From UBA1737 sp964541525 (GTDB lineage Bacteria; Bacillota_I; Bacilli_A; ML615J-28; CAG-313), in contig CAZIQF010000027.1 of assembly GCA_964541525.1 (NCBI GenBank), positions 1 to 25,862 on the forward strand: a DNA stretch of 25,862 nt, read 5' to 3'. The position numbers were made by a program, and so were the translations under genes. The notes under the pieces were generated by a model that ran no database searches, was not told the origin of the DNA, and saw only the letters and a program-made list of their open reading frames with translations. Positions 7,355 through 15,717 of this stretch are shown here, in pieces; position 1 is the stretch's first letter; the number at the start of each line of letters is the position of its first letter.

Positions 7355-8912
7355 CTTCAAACACCTCCACCATAAAATACTTTTCTCTGATTTCTTGGAT
7401 AGATAGTCCTTCAATTTCTTTTAGAAGCCTCTTTGTTGCTTCTTTATCTCTTCCTTTTAAGTATTCAGAATATGTTAATTTTGACTTCCAAGATTCAATA
7501 TAATCTCTAATTGAAGATTCATCATGACCGCCAATTACTTCATTCTTATGTGTTGAATATTCAATTTCTCCAGCTGATAATTTAGTTTTCAGATCTTCTA
7601 TTTCTTTTAATCCATCTTCTATCGATTTTTCTTTTGCTTTAAATTCATAGAAATATTTATCAATCAAACTTCGCTGTTTAACATCAGCAAGCCAATATTT
7701 CTTTTCCTGATTTATATCTATCCTTTCTCTTTTAGCTATATCTAAATATACATCCTCAGATATTTCTTTTGAATTAATAAACCACTCAAATATTTCTTCA
7801 ATATCAGAATATGGATTTTCATCATGAACAAAACCTTTTAATGAATGTTGCAAAGAAAAATAATAGTTATTTAAGAACCTATTTTTAATGTTATTTTCTA
7901 TCTTATAAGATTTAACAGTTCCATCATCTTGAGATATATGTATTTCAATTGGTTTTAAACATAAATTGTAGAGTTCTTCTAATCTATCAATGATTCGTTT
8001 TTTTTCATAATAGCTACGTTTAATATTGAAAAAGCATTTATTTAAGCAAGCTCCATTCTTTACCAGCTCCACAATTTTAGATTTGAATAGTTCCTCATGA
8101 TTATACTCACCATGTTCATCCTCATATCTTTTATAATGAAATGAACCATATTTAGCGGGATCAGGATCATAGGGCTCTATATTTTGGAACATTGCTAGAA
8201 GCATATCCTTTTGCCAATCTTCAAACAAAGAAAATCTTTCTTTAAGAATATCTACTTGTTTTAAATCACAAACATCTCTCCAAAATGAAAACCATAATAC
8301 TTCTTTTTCCGAATATAGTTTTTGAATCTCCCACCATTTTTCTTCAGGAGTCATATTTCTAATTTCTACTAATAATTCATTAATTGCATCTTTAAGTATT
8401 AAATATTGGTCATTAACATTTAATTCAGAATAATCTTTAGCATAATCAGACAATAAGTAAAAATTATTAAATAAGAATTTGAATTCATTTTCTTCAGTTT
8501 TAGAAAAATATCTATCAATCCTAATTAATAATAATTCTTTAAATCTAGATGTTATTAGTTTGATTTGCTCATTCCTAATTTGATATAAATTAGTCTTCTG
8601 ATCAAATTTCATTCCCCAATTATCATCATAAATAATATATTTTTCTTTATAATCGGTTTTGTCTTGATCTTCACCATCTAGAATTTCATCTATTGACCTA
8701 TTATATATTTCAGATAATATTTCTAGATTATCAGGTGAAGGAATTGTATTACCAGCTTCCCATTCAGCAATTGCATTTATAGATATTTCACAATCATAAT
8801 TAGTTAAAAATTCTTCTGCCAAATCATACCGAGAAAAACTTTTTCCATCTTTTCTCTTTTTTTGACTTCTTAATTGTTTTAGATAGAGTCCTATTCTTTT
8901 CTTATTCATCAT
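7347..8912 (-). CDS. XRE-family HTH protein with large C-terminal domain (paralogue 1)
   Basis: 521 residues; GGAGGAAGG precedes the ATG pair at 8912/8909. Residues about 5-75 are an XRE HTH with a longer first loop: IGLYLKQLRSQKKRKDGKSF, YDLAEEFL, ISINAIAEWEAGNTIPSPDNL, LSEIYNRSIDEIL (the third normally reads 'vs..tIs.wErG...P.....'). The C-terminal region shares with the downstream paralogue an 'ENEFKFLFNNFYLL' segment, 'MTPEEKWWEIQKLYSE' and 'LVKNGACLNKCF', and adds a predicted coiled coil near 430-480 (KAKEKSIEDGLKEIEDLKTK region). Overlaps with both neighbours (11 bp and 8 bp) imply coupled translation. Probably a regulator; the ligand is unknown. Tandem paralogues with one effector pump suggest a two-component transcriptional switch, by inference only. 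Confidence 0.7.
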   Translation of the reverse strand: MMNKKRIGLYLKQLRSQKKRKDGKSFSRYDLAEEFLTNYDCEISINAIAEWEAGNTIPSPDNLEILSEIYNRSIDEILDGEDQDKTDYKEKYIIYDDNWGMKFDQKTNLYQIRNEQIKLITSRFKELLLIRIDRYFSKTEENEFKFLFNNFYLLSDYAKDYSELNVNDQYLILKDAINELLVEIRNMTPEEKWWEIQKLYSEKEVLWFSFWRDVCDLKQVDILKERFSLFEDWQKDMLLAMFQNIEPYDPDPAKYGSFHYKRYEDEHGEYNHEELFKSKIVELVKNGACLNKCFFNIKRSYYEKKRIIDRLEELYNLCLKPIEIHISQDDGTVKSYKIENNIKNRFLNNYYFSLQHSLKGFVHDENPYSDIEEIFEWFINSKEISEDVYLDIAKRERIDINQEKKYWLADVKQRSLIDKYFYEFKAKEKSIEDGLKEIEDLKTKLSAGEIEYSTHKNEVIGGHDESSIRDYIESWKSKLTYSEYLKGRDKEATKRLLKEIEGLSIQEIREKYFMVEVFEDE

Positions 8913-9303
8913 AGTTCCTTCCTCCTTTAATTTTATGTTTCCACTCTTTTTCTAAGGCCTCGTATTTTAGCCTTCTACCATTTTGGTTCTTCTTATATTT
9001 CTTTTCCTCAATTTCCGGATAAACTTCTTCTTGTTTTATGCAGTTATACAGTTTTTGGTCAGTTGAATTATGAACATTGAAGTACATATCAGATGCCATT
9101 ATCTTAATTCCGTTCACATACTCATCATAATCGATTCTAACGACTTCTCGAATTGCATCTTTATGATGATGTTTCACTCGTGGTGTGAATCGAATAATTC
9201 TTGCTGCTTCCTCACCACTATCAGCTTTAAGATAAAACCATTTTAGAATATACCTGTTCCTACCAACGTGACCGCATTTAGCGAACACTTTGTAGTATTC
9301 CAT
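8902..9303 (-). CDS. Conserved small hypothetical protein, 133 aa
   Basis: The N-terminus MEYYKVFAKCGHVGRNRYI with 'FYLKADSGEEAARIIR', 'PRVKHHHKDAIREVVRI' and 'EY..GI' is a pattern I associate with small uncharacterised Bacillota proteins found in accessory regions; no function is known to me. The Cys10-Gly-His12 and the later His-rich KHHHKD suggest possible metal binding but no complete site can be claimed. The C-terminus is highly charged. It leads the operon, with a promoter at 9331-9359 and AAGGAGG about 11 bases before the ATG. It overlaps the XRE gene by 11 bp, so it is probably co-regulated with, and perhaps part of, the XRE-MATE module. Confidence 0.6.
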   Translation of the reverse strand: MEYYKVFAKCGHVGRNRYILKWFYLKADSGEEAARIIRFTPRVKHHHKDAIREVVRIDYDEYVNGIKIMASDMYFNVHNSTDQKLYNCIKQEEVYPEIEEKKYKKNQNGRRLKYEALEKEWKHKIKGGRNYDE

Positions 9304-9330
9304 TTTTAGGCTTCCTCCTTTTCTGCAATC

Positions 9331-9359
9331 ATTATATCATAAATAACATAATATAAGAA
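9331..9359 (-). promoter_or_regulatory. Promoter of the XRE-MATE operon
   Basis: TATAAT (9331-9336) with a weak TTCTTA -35 (9354-9359), 17 bp spacer, minus strand. It places the transcript start about 20 bp before the ATG at 9303. Confidence 0.5.
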
Positions 9360-9431
9360 ACAACCTAAAATTAACTTTATAATTAACTTATTTATCTTTG
9401 TTAATTTTTACTTTATTATATCACAAAGTAA

Positions 9432-9461
9432 AAGAAAAAAGCCATAGTTTCACCCATGACT
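9432..9461 (-). terminator. Intrinsic terminator after the 177-aa lipoprotein gene
   Basis: On the minus strand AGTCATGG pairs with CTATGGCT (8 bp including two G-U pairs, 9440-9461) and is followed by T6. The G-U pairs form only in the minus-strand RNA, consistent with termination of the gene at 9666-10199. Confidence 0.6.
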
Positions 9462-9495
9462 TTGTATTCATTGTATCAAACCTAACGTTTCATAA

Positions 9496-9609
9496 TGTGT
9501 CATTACGACAAAAAGTGTTTTTAAGTGTTTTACAAATCAAAAAGTGCTTTTTCTTTAATTTACAAAACAAAAAGTGCTTTTTCTTTAATTTACAAAACAA
9601 AAAGTGCTT
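9496..9609. repeat. CATTACGACAAAAAG element, copy 1 (three internal units)
   Basis: Begins with TGTGTCATTACGACAAAAAG and continues with internal boxes ending in ACAAAACAAAAAGTGC. The unit of 30 bp at 9541-9570 is repeated exactly at 9571-9600 and partly at 9601-9609. The opposite inverted end present in the copies at 21842 and 25317 is missing. The layout, a short terminal repeat plus several internal boxes, resembles the ends of IS21-type elements. A plus-strand open frame across this stretch is only a by-product of the repeats. Confidence 0.6.
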
Positions 9610-9665
9610 AATATTTGATATTTTAATTAGTTTCTTATTTTCATTTATTATATTGAAATTATATA

Positions 9666-10199
9666 TTATTCACAAATATAACCTGGTCTTTTGTTAAGGC
9701 GTATTACGACATTAAATTCTACTTTATAATAAACCCATGTCTCTGGTTTACTAGTAACTTCTAATTCATATACAGTATCATCTCCATTTAATTTATATAT
9801 AAATGAACAAGACGTTAATGTCATAGAATCTTCATTCATGTCATTATCATTAACATAATAGTCTTCTAAATTTGTACTGCTCTTTATTGTTTTATTACTT
9901 TTTAGGTATTCAGATCCAGGAACGTATCCACAATATGAATACAATTCTTCATTTTGTAACATTTCAAAAATATCTTCTATTACAGTTTGAACTTCTATAT
10001 CATTGTTATAATATAAGTTAGACTCAATTCCCCAATCGAACTTTTTCGTATAATATACATCTGATGATATAATATTTTTTAGTTCTATCACACCATATTG
10101 ATTTAAGGAGTCATCATCTATAAATTCATTACTATTAGTACTACAAGAAGTAAGCATAATAACTAAACTCAAAGAAATAATCAACATAATTTTTTTCAT
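9666..10199 (-). CDS. Small lipoprotein, 177 aa, function unknown
   Basis: The N-terminus MKKIMLIISLSLVIMLTSC is a lipoprotein signal with lipobox LTSC, so Cys19 should be lipidated and the protein anchored on the outer face of the membrane. The mature part is acidic, with alternating beta-like segments ending in 'WVYYKVEFNVVIRLNKRPGYICE' (last residues, here shortened in meaning to a beta-rich end with RLNKRPGY). No domain recognised. GGAGG lies about eight bases before the ATG and a TATAAT box at 10243-10248 gives a short leader. It appears monocistronic, ending with a TIR-type repeat and a terminator. Confidence 0.65.
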   Translation of the reverse strand: MKKIMLIISLSLVIMLTSCSTNSNEFIDDDSLNQYGVIELKNIISSDVYYTKKFDWGIESNLYYNNDIEVQTVIEDIFEMLQNEELYSYCGYVPGSEYLKSNKTIKSSTNLEDYYVNDNDMNEDSMTLTSCSFIYKLNGDDTVYELEVTSKPETWVYYKVEFNVVIRLNKRPGYICE

Positions 10200-10242
10200 A
10201 CATCTGACCTCCTATATAATTTTCACATCAGCTTACACCTAT

Positions 10243-10248
10243 ATTATA
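10243..10248 (-). promoter_or_regulatory. -10 box for the 177-aa lipoprotein gene
   Basis: TATAAT on the minus strand, about 45 bp before the ATG; no convincing -35 is visible. Confidence 0.4.
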
Positions 10249-10298
10249 CCCTAATTTAAAATAATTACCACTATTAAATCTTATCAATCTTTATAACG

Positions 10299-10330
10299 CA
10301 AAAAAAGCCAGGTAGAATAGTCTATCTGGC
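10299..10330 (-). terminator. Intrinsic terminator after the small ORF pair
   Basis: GCCAGATAGA / TCTACCTGGC (ten pairs, one mismatch) followed by T7 on the minus strand, four bases after the stop at 10334. Confidence 0.75.
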
Positions 10331-10333
10331 ATT

Positions 10334-10426
10334 TTATAAGTATTCTTGAATTATTAGATCACATTTGAATTGGAATTCTATTGTGTGTTTATTTACTACT
10401 TTTATACAGTCTAGTAATGCTCTCAT
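10334..10426 (-). CDS. Short ORF, 30 aa, probable frameshifted tail
   Basis: The ATG overlaps the stop of the upstream 57-codon ORF as ATGA. The product MRALLDCIKVVNKHTIEF plus a short tail ending QEYL has no recognisable motif. The overlap could be true coupling, but the length and smooth continuation suggest that this and the upstream ORF are halves of one small gene split by an indel. Confidence 0.35.
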   Translation of the reverse strand: MRALLDCIKVVNKHTIEFQFKCDLIIQEYL

Positions 10427-10596
10427 AGTTTGTATTCTTCAAATAAACTATCATTTAAATCATTGTTTTTATATTCAAATATTAAGCAATTATCTTGATT
10501 AGCAATTTTAGTTACCCTCATGTCATGCAATAGTGTCATATCTTTAAATATAGTTCCTAATTGCTCAATACTTTTTAAATCAAAAACTTGTTTCAT
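10423..10596 (-). CDS. Small hypothetical protein, 57 aa, possibly the 5' part of a frameshifted gene
   Basis: Starts MKQVFDLKSIEQLGTIFKDM and ends NDLNDSLFEEYKL. Its ATG has AGGAG about nine bases upstream, and that ribosome site lies just at the stop of the DUF4288 gene, so it is in the same operon. Not recognised. A terminator follows the 30-aa ORF immediately, so transcript layout supports one small cistron here. Confidence 0.4.
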   Translation of the reverse strand: MKQVFDLKSIEQLGTIFKDMTLLHDMRVTKIANQDNCLIFEYKNNDLNDSLFEEYKL

Positions 10597-10615
10597 TTAT
10601 TAATACTCTCCTAAA

Positions 10616-10969
10616 TCATTTCTCTTTCAATGGATACAAAATGTCTAACATATTTTCAATCTCTTCTTGGTTAGCATCAAACATCTTTGAGTATACTTCC
10701 ATATTGTTTTTTTCATCATTATCGAATATTGTAAATATATCTAATATCTCATATAACTCTACTTTAACAATTTGATTATTTACATTAATGTATTCATTTT
10801 CATATTCTTTTGCAAATATTATTGACTTTTTATCTGCATCATCCATATTGTCAGCTTTTATTAAAATTATTCTTTCTTCCCAACTTGGTATTACTTCTTC
10901 AATTAATTCATTTTCTTGATTGTAATAACTATATTTATATAAAAATTTTACTGCATACATATTTTTCAT
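10616..10969 (-). CDS. DUF4288 protein, 117 aa
   Basis: The pattern MYAVKFLYKYS, 'ERIILIKADNMDDADKKS', 'YENEYINVNNQIVKVELYEILDIF' (family: 'w.Nv.G..V.w.f..i.dv.e'), and 'NNMEVYSKMF' matches DUF4288, a small domain of unknown function common in Bacillota. The frame is open up to 11005, but a TGGTATAAT extended -10 (10994-11002) lies inside that extension, so translation must begin later, at ATG 10969 (or 10960), with AAAGGA upstream. First gene of a short operon with the small ORF pair. Confidence 0.7.
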   Translation of the reverse strand: MKNMYAVKFLYKYSYYNQENELIEEVIPSWEERIILIKADNMDDADKKSIIFAKEYENEYINVNNQIVKVELYEILDIFTIFDNDEKNNMEVYSKMFDANQEEIENMLDILYPLKEK

Positions 10970-10993
10970 ACTATCAATCCATCCTTTGTAAAT

Positions 10994-11002
10994 ATTATAC
11001 CA
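10994..11002 (-). promoter_or_regulatory. Extended -10 promoter for the DUF4288 gene
   Basis: TGGTATAAT on the minus strand; the TG-n form compensates for the absence of a good -35. It falls within the upstream part of the open frame and therefore decides the start at 10969. Confidence 0.55.
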
Positions 11003-11027
11003 CATTTCCTCATTTATTTCTACTATT

Positions 11028-11060
11028 TAAAAAGCCAGCTAACGTTTTTGGTTAACTGAC
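11028..11060 (-). terminator. Intrinsic terminator after the 891-aa lipoprotein gene
   Basis: GTCAGTTAAC / GTTAGCTGGC pair over ten positions (with G-U pairs) with a CAAAAAC-type loop, followed by T5 on the minus strand. Confidence 0.8.
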
Positions 11061-11095
11061 TTAAATGTATATTATATTTTCTTTTAGCCTTTATA

Positions 11096-13771
11096 TTATA
11101 ATTGTAATATTATTCTAACATTAAAACAAATACCTAATCTAGTTCCCTCTGCATATTTATAATCTTTTTCATATGAACTAAAATATGTTTGTTTATAAAC
11201 AAAATGAGATACCTGGCTTTGTTCGATTATCCACCATGATCCATAATATTTTGAAATATTAGTACTGTTGTTTGTAACCTTTGTAAGTGAAGCTCCTCTT
11301 GCAATAGCATAGTCAGTTAACTCTTTATTTTCTGCATTAGTCATAGCACTATACAACATTACCTTGTCACTAATACCAATTCCAGTAGTAGTTATTGATG
11401 TTCCTTCTACTTTAACTTCAGTTATAAATTGATCTACCAGCAATAATAATTCAATTTCTTCTTTAGAAAATGCAGTTGTTAAAAAATCATTGTTTAAATA
11501 ATGTCGTATTTGAGAGTTAGAATATGCATTTCCATATGAATCATATACAGCAACATCAAGTAATTTCATTGGATAAAGTGTATATGTATTTGTTCCTTTT
11601 ACTATCCATTTAATTGGTTCCACTTTAAACCATTCAGCTTTTTTTGTAACAATAGTTCCATCTGAATAATATAATTCATTTTCAACAATTGGTGTTGCAT
11701 TGATTTTACAATACTCTTCATTATTATAAACATAATAACCATTTTCATTTACTTTAGTAAGCTTATTTAGTTCTTCTATTAAATTACTATCAGATACATG
11801 TGTTTGCGGATATTTACCAAATTCATAATATTCTTTATTATAACTCCATTTTGCGGTAACAGTTAATTGATTATCACTATTTAATCTTCTCCATTCACCA
11901 TTTTGAATTCGCTCTGTATAATAATACCATCCCTCAAATTTAAATCCTTCTCTTTCTGGAATTGGCAAAGTAACATATTCATCATATTTAATATACAATT
12001 CTTCAGGTTCAAGAGTATCAGCGCCATTACCATCAAATATTAAATGAAATGTAACAGGTTCCCACACAGAATATATGTCCATTGTTTCTTCTATTTTAAA
12101 AGGAAATTCCCTATCCCATCCATTAAAATTATATCCTTTTTTTGTTAAATCAAAAGATACATCTAAATCACTTTCATATACAAAATCACCATAATCATAT
12201 TCTAGTTCTTGTACACCAATTTCATTTGAGTCATACCAAACATATAAATATACTTTTTCAATTTCAAATCTTATGTTAATTGTCACATCATTAGTTGGCA
12301 TAGCATTTGGTATATCGGTATCAGTTATTAAAATATAATGCTCCTTTGAAGGTAACTCAATATCTACAATCTCTTCCGCTTGATAGAAATTACTATAATA
12401 TAATTCATTATCTAATATAATATCAAGTTTATATAACTCAGGATTTCTTTTCCAAATTACATCAATATAATAAATACCATCTACATCACTTTCAGCAATG
12501 TTATAATTATCTATAATGTACCCATAGTATTCATATGTCGGATAATCAATATCATCAAAACTTAACACATTTTGGTTCTCATCTCCAGCCACTAAAGTAC
12601 CACCATTTGCATTAAAAGTAACTGTGAACGTAATAGGTTCCCATATTGCTTTTACTTCAACATTACTTTCTGGCATAACATCGGGTAATTTTGGACTCCA
12701 TCCTTTAAATGTATATCCTTCTTTTATAGGGTTAGCAGGTGTAATAATAGTATCTCCTGAATACAATAAAACAGTTTCAATTATACTACCTCCATCAGTG
12801 TCGAAAGATAACATATAATATTTTTTATCTTCTTCCGCTCCACAACTACATTTGCCATCAATATAATTATGTTCGTGTTCTAATAACTCACTTGGCTCTT
12901 TTTTTGTAGTTCCACAAAGCATACATGTATATATTATTGGTGGAGTAGAAAGACTTGAAGAAGGATCAGCCACACCTTCATCCCAAAGATGTTCACATTC
13001 AAAATAAAATATAGAAAGACTGTCAGTTAAAAAGCATTGTCCATTTTGTATATTTTCTAATTTTTCGAATGTACCATCTAATTTGACTAAAACTATATTT
13101 TCAACATCATAAATATTTATATTTTCAATTGTGCCATCACTATATGTAGCAGTAAATTCATCTTTTTCTGGTATGCTTTTAATTACTACTTTACCTACAC
13201 TTGTATAATGTTTTGGTCCATTACAACACGGATCAATATGAACAAAATTTGTATATTCTCTATATAATGTATCTTGTTCAACTTCTTCAATAGTTGGATA
13301 ATTATTTTTTATAAATGCTTCTCTTAAAAACTTATTGAAATCATTACGATATTGCTCAAACTCTTCTTTTGAAACCACTTTAGTTTTAGAAAAACAATGA
13401 TTAACACCTTTATAGAAAAAATGTAAATACGGAGAATCATTACTAATACTTAAACTACCATTTGCTATTTCATTATTTTCAAATGTAATCTTAATATCAA
13501 TAGTATATTCTTTTTCTTCATATTCTAATGTACCTTTAAGTTGTTCTTGATTTATTGATTTAAAAGAAACATTATTGTTTTCATCAATCTTAATTGTATA
13601 ACAACCATCATATACTTCTGCAAAAGGATTTTCCATACTTGGAAGTTTAACACAATTATACCAATCAGAATATAACATAGATACTGTAGGTTTTTTATTC
13701 TTATTATTATCACATCTAGTTAAACATAATCCAAATACTAATAAAAACATACTAACTAATATTTTTTTCAT
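11096..13771 (-). CDS. Large lipoprotein with Listeria-Bacteroides repeats and C-terminal DUF6273-like domain
   Basis: 891 residues. The signal MKKILVSMFLLVFGLCLTRC ends in lipobox LTRC (lipid on Cys20), so it is a surface lipoprotein. After a unique N-terminal region (about 20-260) come a His/Cys-rich linker (CEHLW, YTCMLCGT, HEHNYIDGKCSCG, about 257-310) of the kind seen before such repeats, then several InlB-type repeats at about 318-640: YMLSFDTDGGS, EGYTFKGWSP, VEVKAIWEP; TVTFNANGGT; KKGYNFNGWDREF; HLIFDGNGAD, EGFKFEGWYYY. From about 645 (YYEFGKYPQT, WFKVEPIKWIV, SYGNAYSNSQIRHYLN) to the end is a DUF6273-like domain. Such proteins are typical surface proteins of gut Bacillota, probably in adhesion or carbohydrate contact; the ligand is unknown. 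Strong promoter at 13836-13864; AGGAGG nine bases before the ATG. Confidence 0.8.
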   Translation of the reverse strand: MKKILVSMFLLVFGLCLTRCDNNKNKKPTVSMLYSDWYNCVKLPSMENPFAEVYDGCYTIKIDENNNVSFKSINQEQLKGTLEYEEKEYTIDIKITFENNEIANGSLSISNDSPYLHFFYKGVNHCFSKTKVVSKEEFEQYRNDFNKFLREAFIKNNYPTIEEVEQDTLYREYTNFVHIDPCCNGPKHYTSVGKVVIKSIPEKDEFTATYSDGTIENINIYDVENIVLVKLDGTFEKLENIQNGQCFLTDSLSIFYFECEHLWDEGVADPSSSLSTPPIIYTCMLCGTTKKEPSELLEHEHNYIDGKCSCGAEEDKKYYMLSFDTDGGSIIETVLLYSGDTIITPANPIKEGYTFKGWSPKLPDVMPESNVEVKAIWEPITFTVTFNANGGTLVAGDENQNVLSFDDIDYPTYEYYGYIIDNYNIAESDVDGIYYIDVIWKRNPELYKLDIILDNELYYSNFYQAEEIVDIELPSKEHYILITDTDIPNAMPTNDVTINIRFEIEKVYLYVWYDSNEIGVQELEYDYGDFVYESDLDVSFDLTKKGYNFNGWDREFPFKIEETMDIYSVWEPVTFHLIFDGNGADTLEPEELYIKYDEYVTLPIPEREGFKFEGWYYYTERIQNGEWRRLNSDNQLTVTAKWSYNKEYYEFGKYPQTHVSDSNLIEELNKLTKVNENGYYVYNNEEYCKINATPIVENELYYSDGTIVTKKAEWFKVEPIKWIVKGTNTYTLYPMKLLDVAVYDSYGNAYSNSQIRHYLNNDFLTTAFSKEEIELLLLVDQFITEVKVEGTSITTTGIGISDKVMLYSAMTNAENKELTDYAIARGASLTKVTNNSTNISKYYGSWWIIEQSQVSHFVYKQTYFSSYEKDYKYAEGTRLGICFNVRIILQL

Positions 13772-13835
13772 ACTAATTTACCTCCTCGTATAATAAATAA
13801 AAAACAAATTTTTTAGAACTATTTTACTTATTTAT

Positions 13836-13864
13836 ATTATAATACATAATTTTAGAATTTTCAA
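13836..13864 (-). promoter_or_regulatory. Promoter of the large lipoprotein gene
   Basis: TTGAAA (13859-13864), 17 bp, TATAAT (13836-13841) on the minus strand; leader of about 58 nt. No terminator separates it from the ABC operon that ends at 13945. Confidence 0.7.
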
Positions 13865-13944
13865 TAGAATACTATCTCTTTATATGAGAATTATTCATCT
13901 TTCATATACAAAACAATTTAACATAGTAAAAAGTGACAAAAAAT

Positions 13945-15717
13945 TTAATTATAATACTCTGCTTGAGCAGTAAACATTTTTCTATACAATCCTTCTTTAT
14001 TTTTCATAAGTTCTTCATGAGTACCTGTTTCAACGATATTATATCCATCAAGCACTAATATTTTATCACTAAATATACAACTTGATAGTCTATGCGAAAT
14101 AAATAAGGTCAATTTTTCACCCACAACATCTTTGAAATGATAATAGATTTTTGACTCACTCACAGGGTCCAAAGCACTTGTTGGTTCATCTAACACAACA
14201 AAATCTGCATCTTTATATAATGCTCTTGCCAAAGCAAACTTTTGAAGTTCACCACCAGAGAATTCAACACCTTTTTTATCAAACCATTTATTAATATAAG
14301 TATTTTCTTTATCAGGTAATTCGCTTATCCTTTCTAATGCTTCACTTCTTTCTAAAACAGCATATAGTTTTTCTTTATTTTCATCAAGTATTGCAATATT
14401 GTTTTTAACACTAAATGATATAATTTTAAAATCTTGAAATACAATGGCTAAACATTTCATATAGTCTTCATATTTATATAACTTTATGTTTTCTCCATTG
14501 ATTAATATTTCTCCTTCATTAACATCAAAGAATCTACAAATCAATTTGATTATTGTTGTTTTACCACTACCATTTAAACCTACTAATGAAACTTTTTGCT
14601 TAGAATCTATTTTGAAACTTAAATTTTTAAGTACATAATCATCACATCTTGGATACTTGAAACTAACATTCTTAAATTCAATTGTTTCTATATTTTCTAT
14701 AGCTTTTTTACCATCTTTAAATATAGATTCAATTTCCATTAAATTAATAAAGTTTTCTTGATAAACACAATCTTGATAATATTTTTTAGATGAATATATT
14801 AAATTTGCAATTCCATTATCTAGTGTTTGAACTGCACCATATAGCATTGTAAAAACAGTTAATTCTAGATTTTTATAGTAAACAGCATATGCCAGCAAAA
14901 TTATTGTAACAAAAGTTGTAAATAAATAGCTAAAACTAGTTTCAAATAAACTAACTTTATTCCTTTTTTTATTTGTTTCTTCTTCTATTTTAAATAGATC
15001 ATTATTTACTTCATCACTTCTGTTTTTTATCAAATTATCTGCACTATACATTCTTAAATTCTTTTGACTTCGAAATGCCATCATACTATTTCCATAATAC
15101 CATTGTTTTCTAAAAAATCTGACTGTTCCATTATTAAACTCTTCGTCTATTTTTTGAAATTTTCCATAAAAGATTGTATTTAATATTACGCCTATTAATG
15201 TTACAAGAATGATAAAGAATTCTCCACTTGCTATAATTATTCCAACAACACTTAATATTGTAATTATGTTCTGGATGAATTCTTTTATTGTCCAAGTTAC
15301 TGAATAAATCCCATTACTATATTGGCTTAAGCAATTTTTCGCATAACTTAATTCATCATTAAATTGTGGATCTTCTATATGAAAGTAATCAATATGAGCA
15401 ATCTTTTCATTAAATAATTTATCTATTTTAAAATCTGCCTTTTGAATAATATAGTAATTCATACTATTAAATATATTCTCTAACACTCTACATATTAATT
15501 GAATTAAAATAAATACAATCACAATAAAAAATAATTTTTCATAATCTTTCGTATAAAAAAGTTCATCAAGAATTAGTTTAGGAAATACTACCCATGCGAC
15601 ACTACTAATTGAATTTATAAGTGCCACTAATATCATTATAATAATTGACATTGGACTAATCTTTAGAAGTAAAGGAATAAAATATTTTAAATTTCTATTA
15701 ATTGTTTTTAATTTCAT
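13945..15717 (-). CDS. ABC exporter half-transporter (membrane + ATPase), second of pair
   Basis: 590 residues. An N-terminal membrane domain has about six helices (for example MSIIIMILVALI, LFFIVIVFILIQLI, IITILSVVGIII), followed by an ATPase: Walker A GLNGSGKT (380-387), Q-loop VFQDF (about 426), signature FSGGE (486-490), Walker B FVVLDEP (506-512) and switch His542 (ISHRL). There is no N-terminal C39 peptidase, so it would not itself cleave a leader. It begins on the last base of the preceding exporter gene's stop (TAATG), so the two are translated together and probably form a heterodimer; both end in QAEYY. It belongs to the peptide operon starting at 19413; peptide export is inferred from this context. 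No clear terminator follows. Confidence 0.85.
   Translation of the reverse strand: MKLKTINRNLKYFIPLLLKISPMSIIIMILVALINSISSVAWVVFPKLILDELFYTKDYEKLFFIVIVFILIQLICRVLENIFNSMNYYIIQKADFKIDKLFNEKIAHIDYFHIEDPQFNDELSYAKNCLSQYSNGIYSVTWTIKEFIQNIITILSVVGIIIASGEFFIILVTLIGVILNTIFYGKFQKIDEEFNNGTVRFFRKQWYYGNSMMAFRSQKNLRMYSADNLIKNRSDEVNNDLFKIEEETNKKRNKVSLFETSFSYLFTTFVTIILLAYAVYYKNLELTVFTMLYGAVQTLDNGIANLIYSSKKYYQDCVYQENFINLMEIESIFKDGKKAIENIETIEFKNVSFKYPRCDDYVLKNLSFKIDSKQKVSLVGLNGSGKTTIIKLICRFFDVNEGEILINGENIKLYKYEDYMKCLAIVFQDFKIISFSVKNNIAILDENKEKLYAVLERSEALERISELPDKENTYINKWFDKKGVEFSGGELQKFALARALYKDADFVVLDEPTSALDPVSESKIYYHFKDVVGEKLTLFISHRLSSCIFSDKILVLDGYNIVETGTHEELMKNKEGLYRKMFTAQAEYYN

Noticed and set aside
9541..9609. 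CRISPR or minisatellite-like array
   Set aside because: The 30-bp units are directly contiguous with no spacers and recur singly or doubly in related inverted-repeat elements.
9398..9697. Plus-strand ORF of 99 aa
   Set aside because: Its repeated residues come from the 30-bp DNA repeats, and it crosses a minus-strand terminator.
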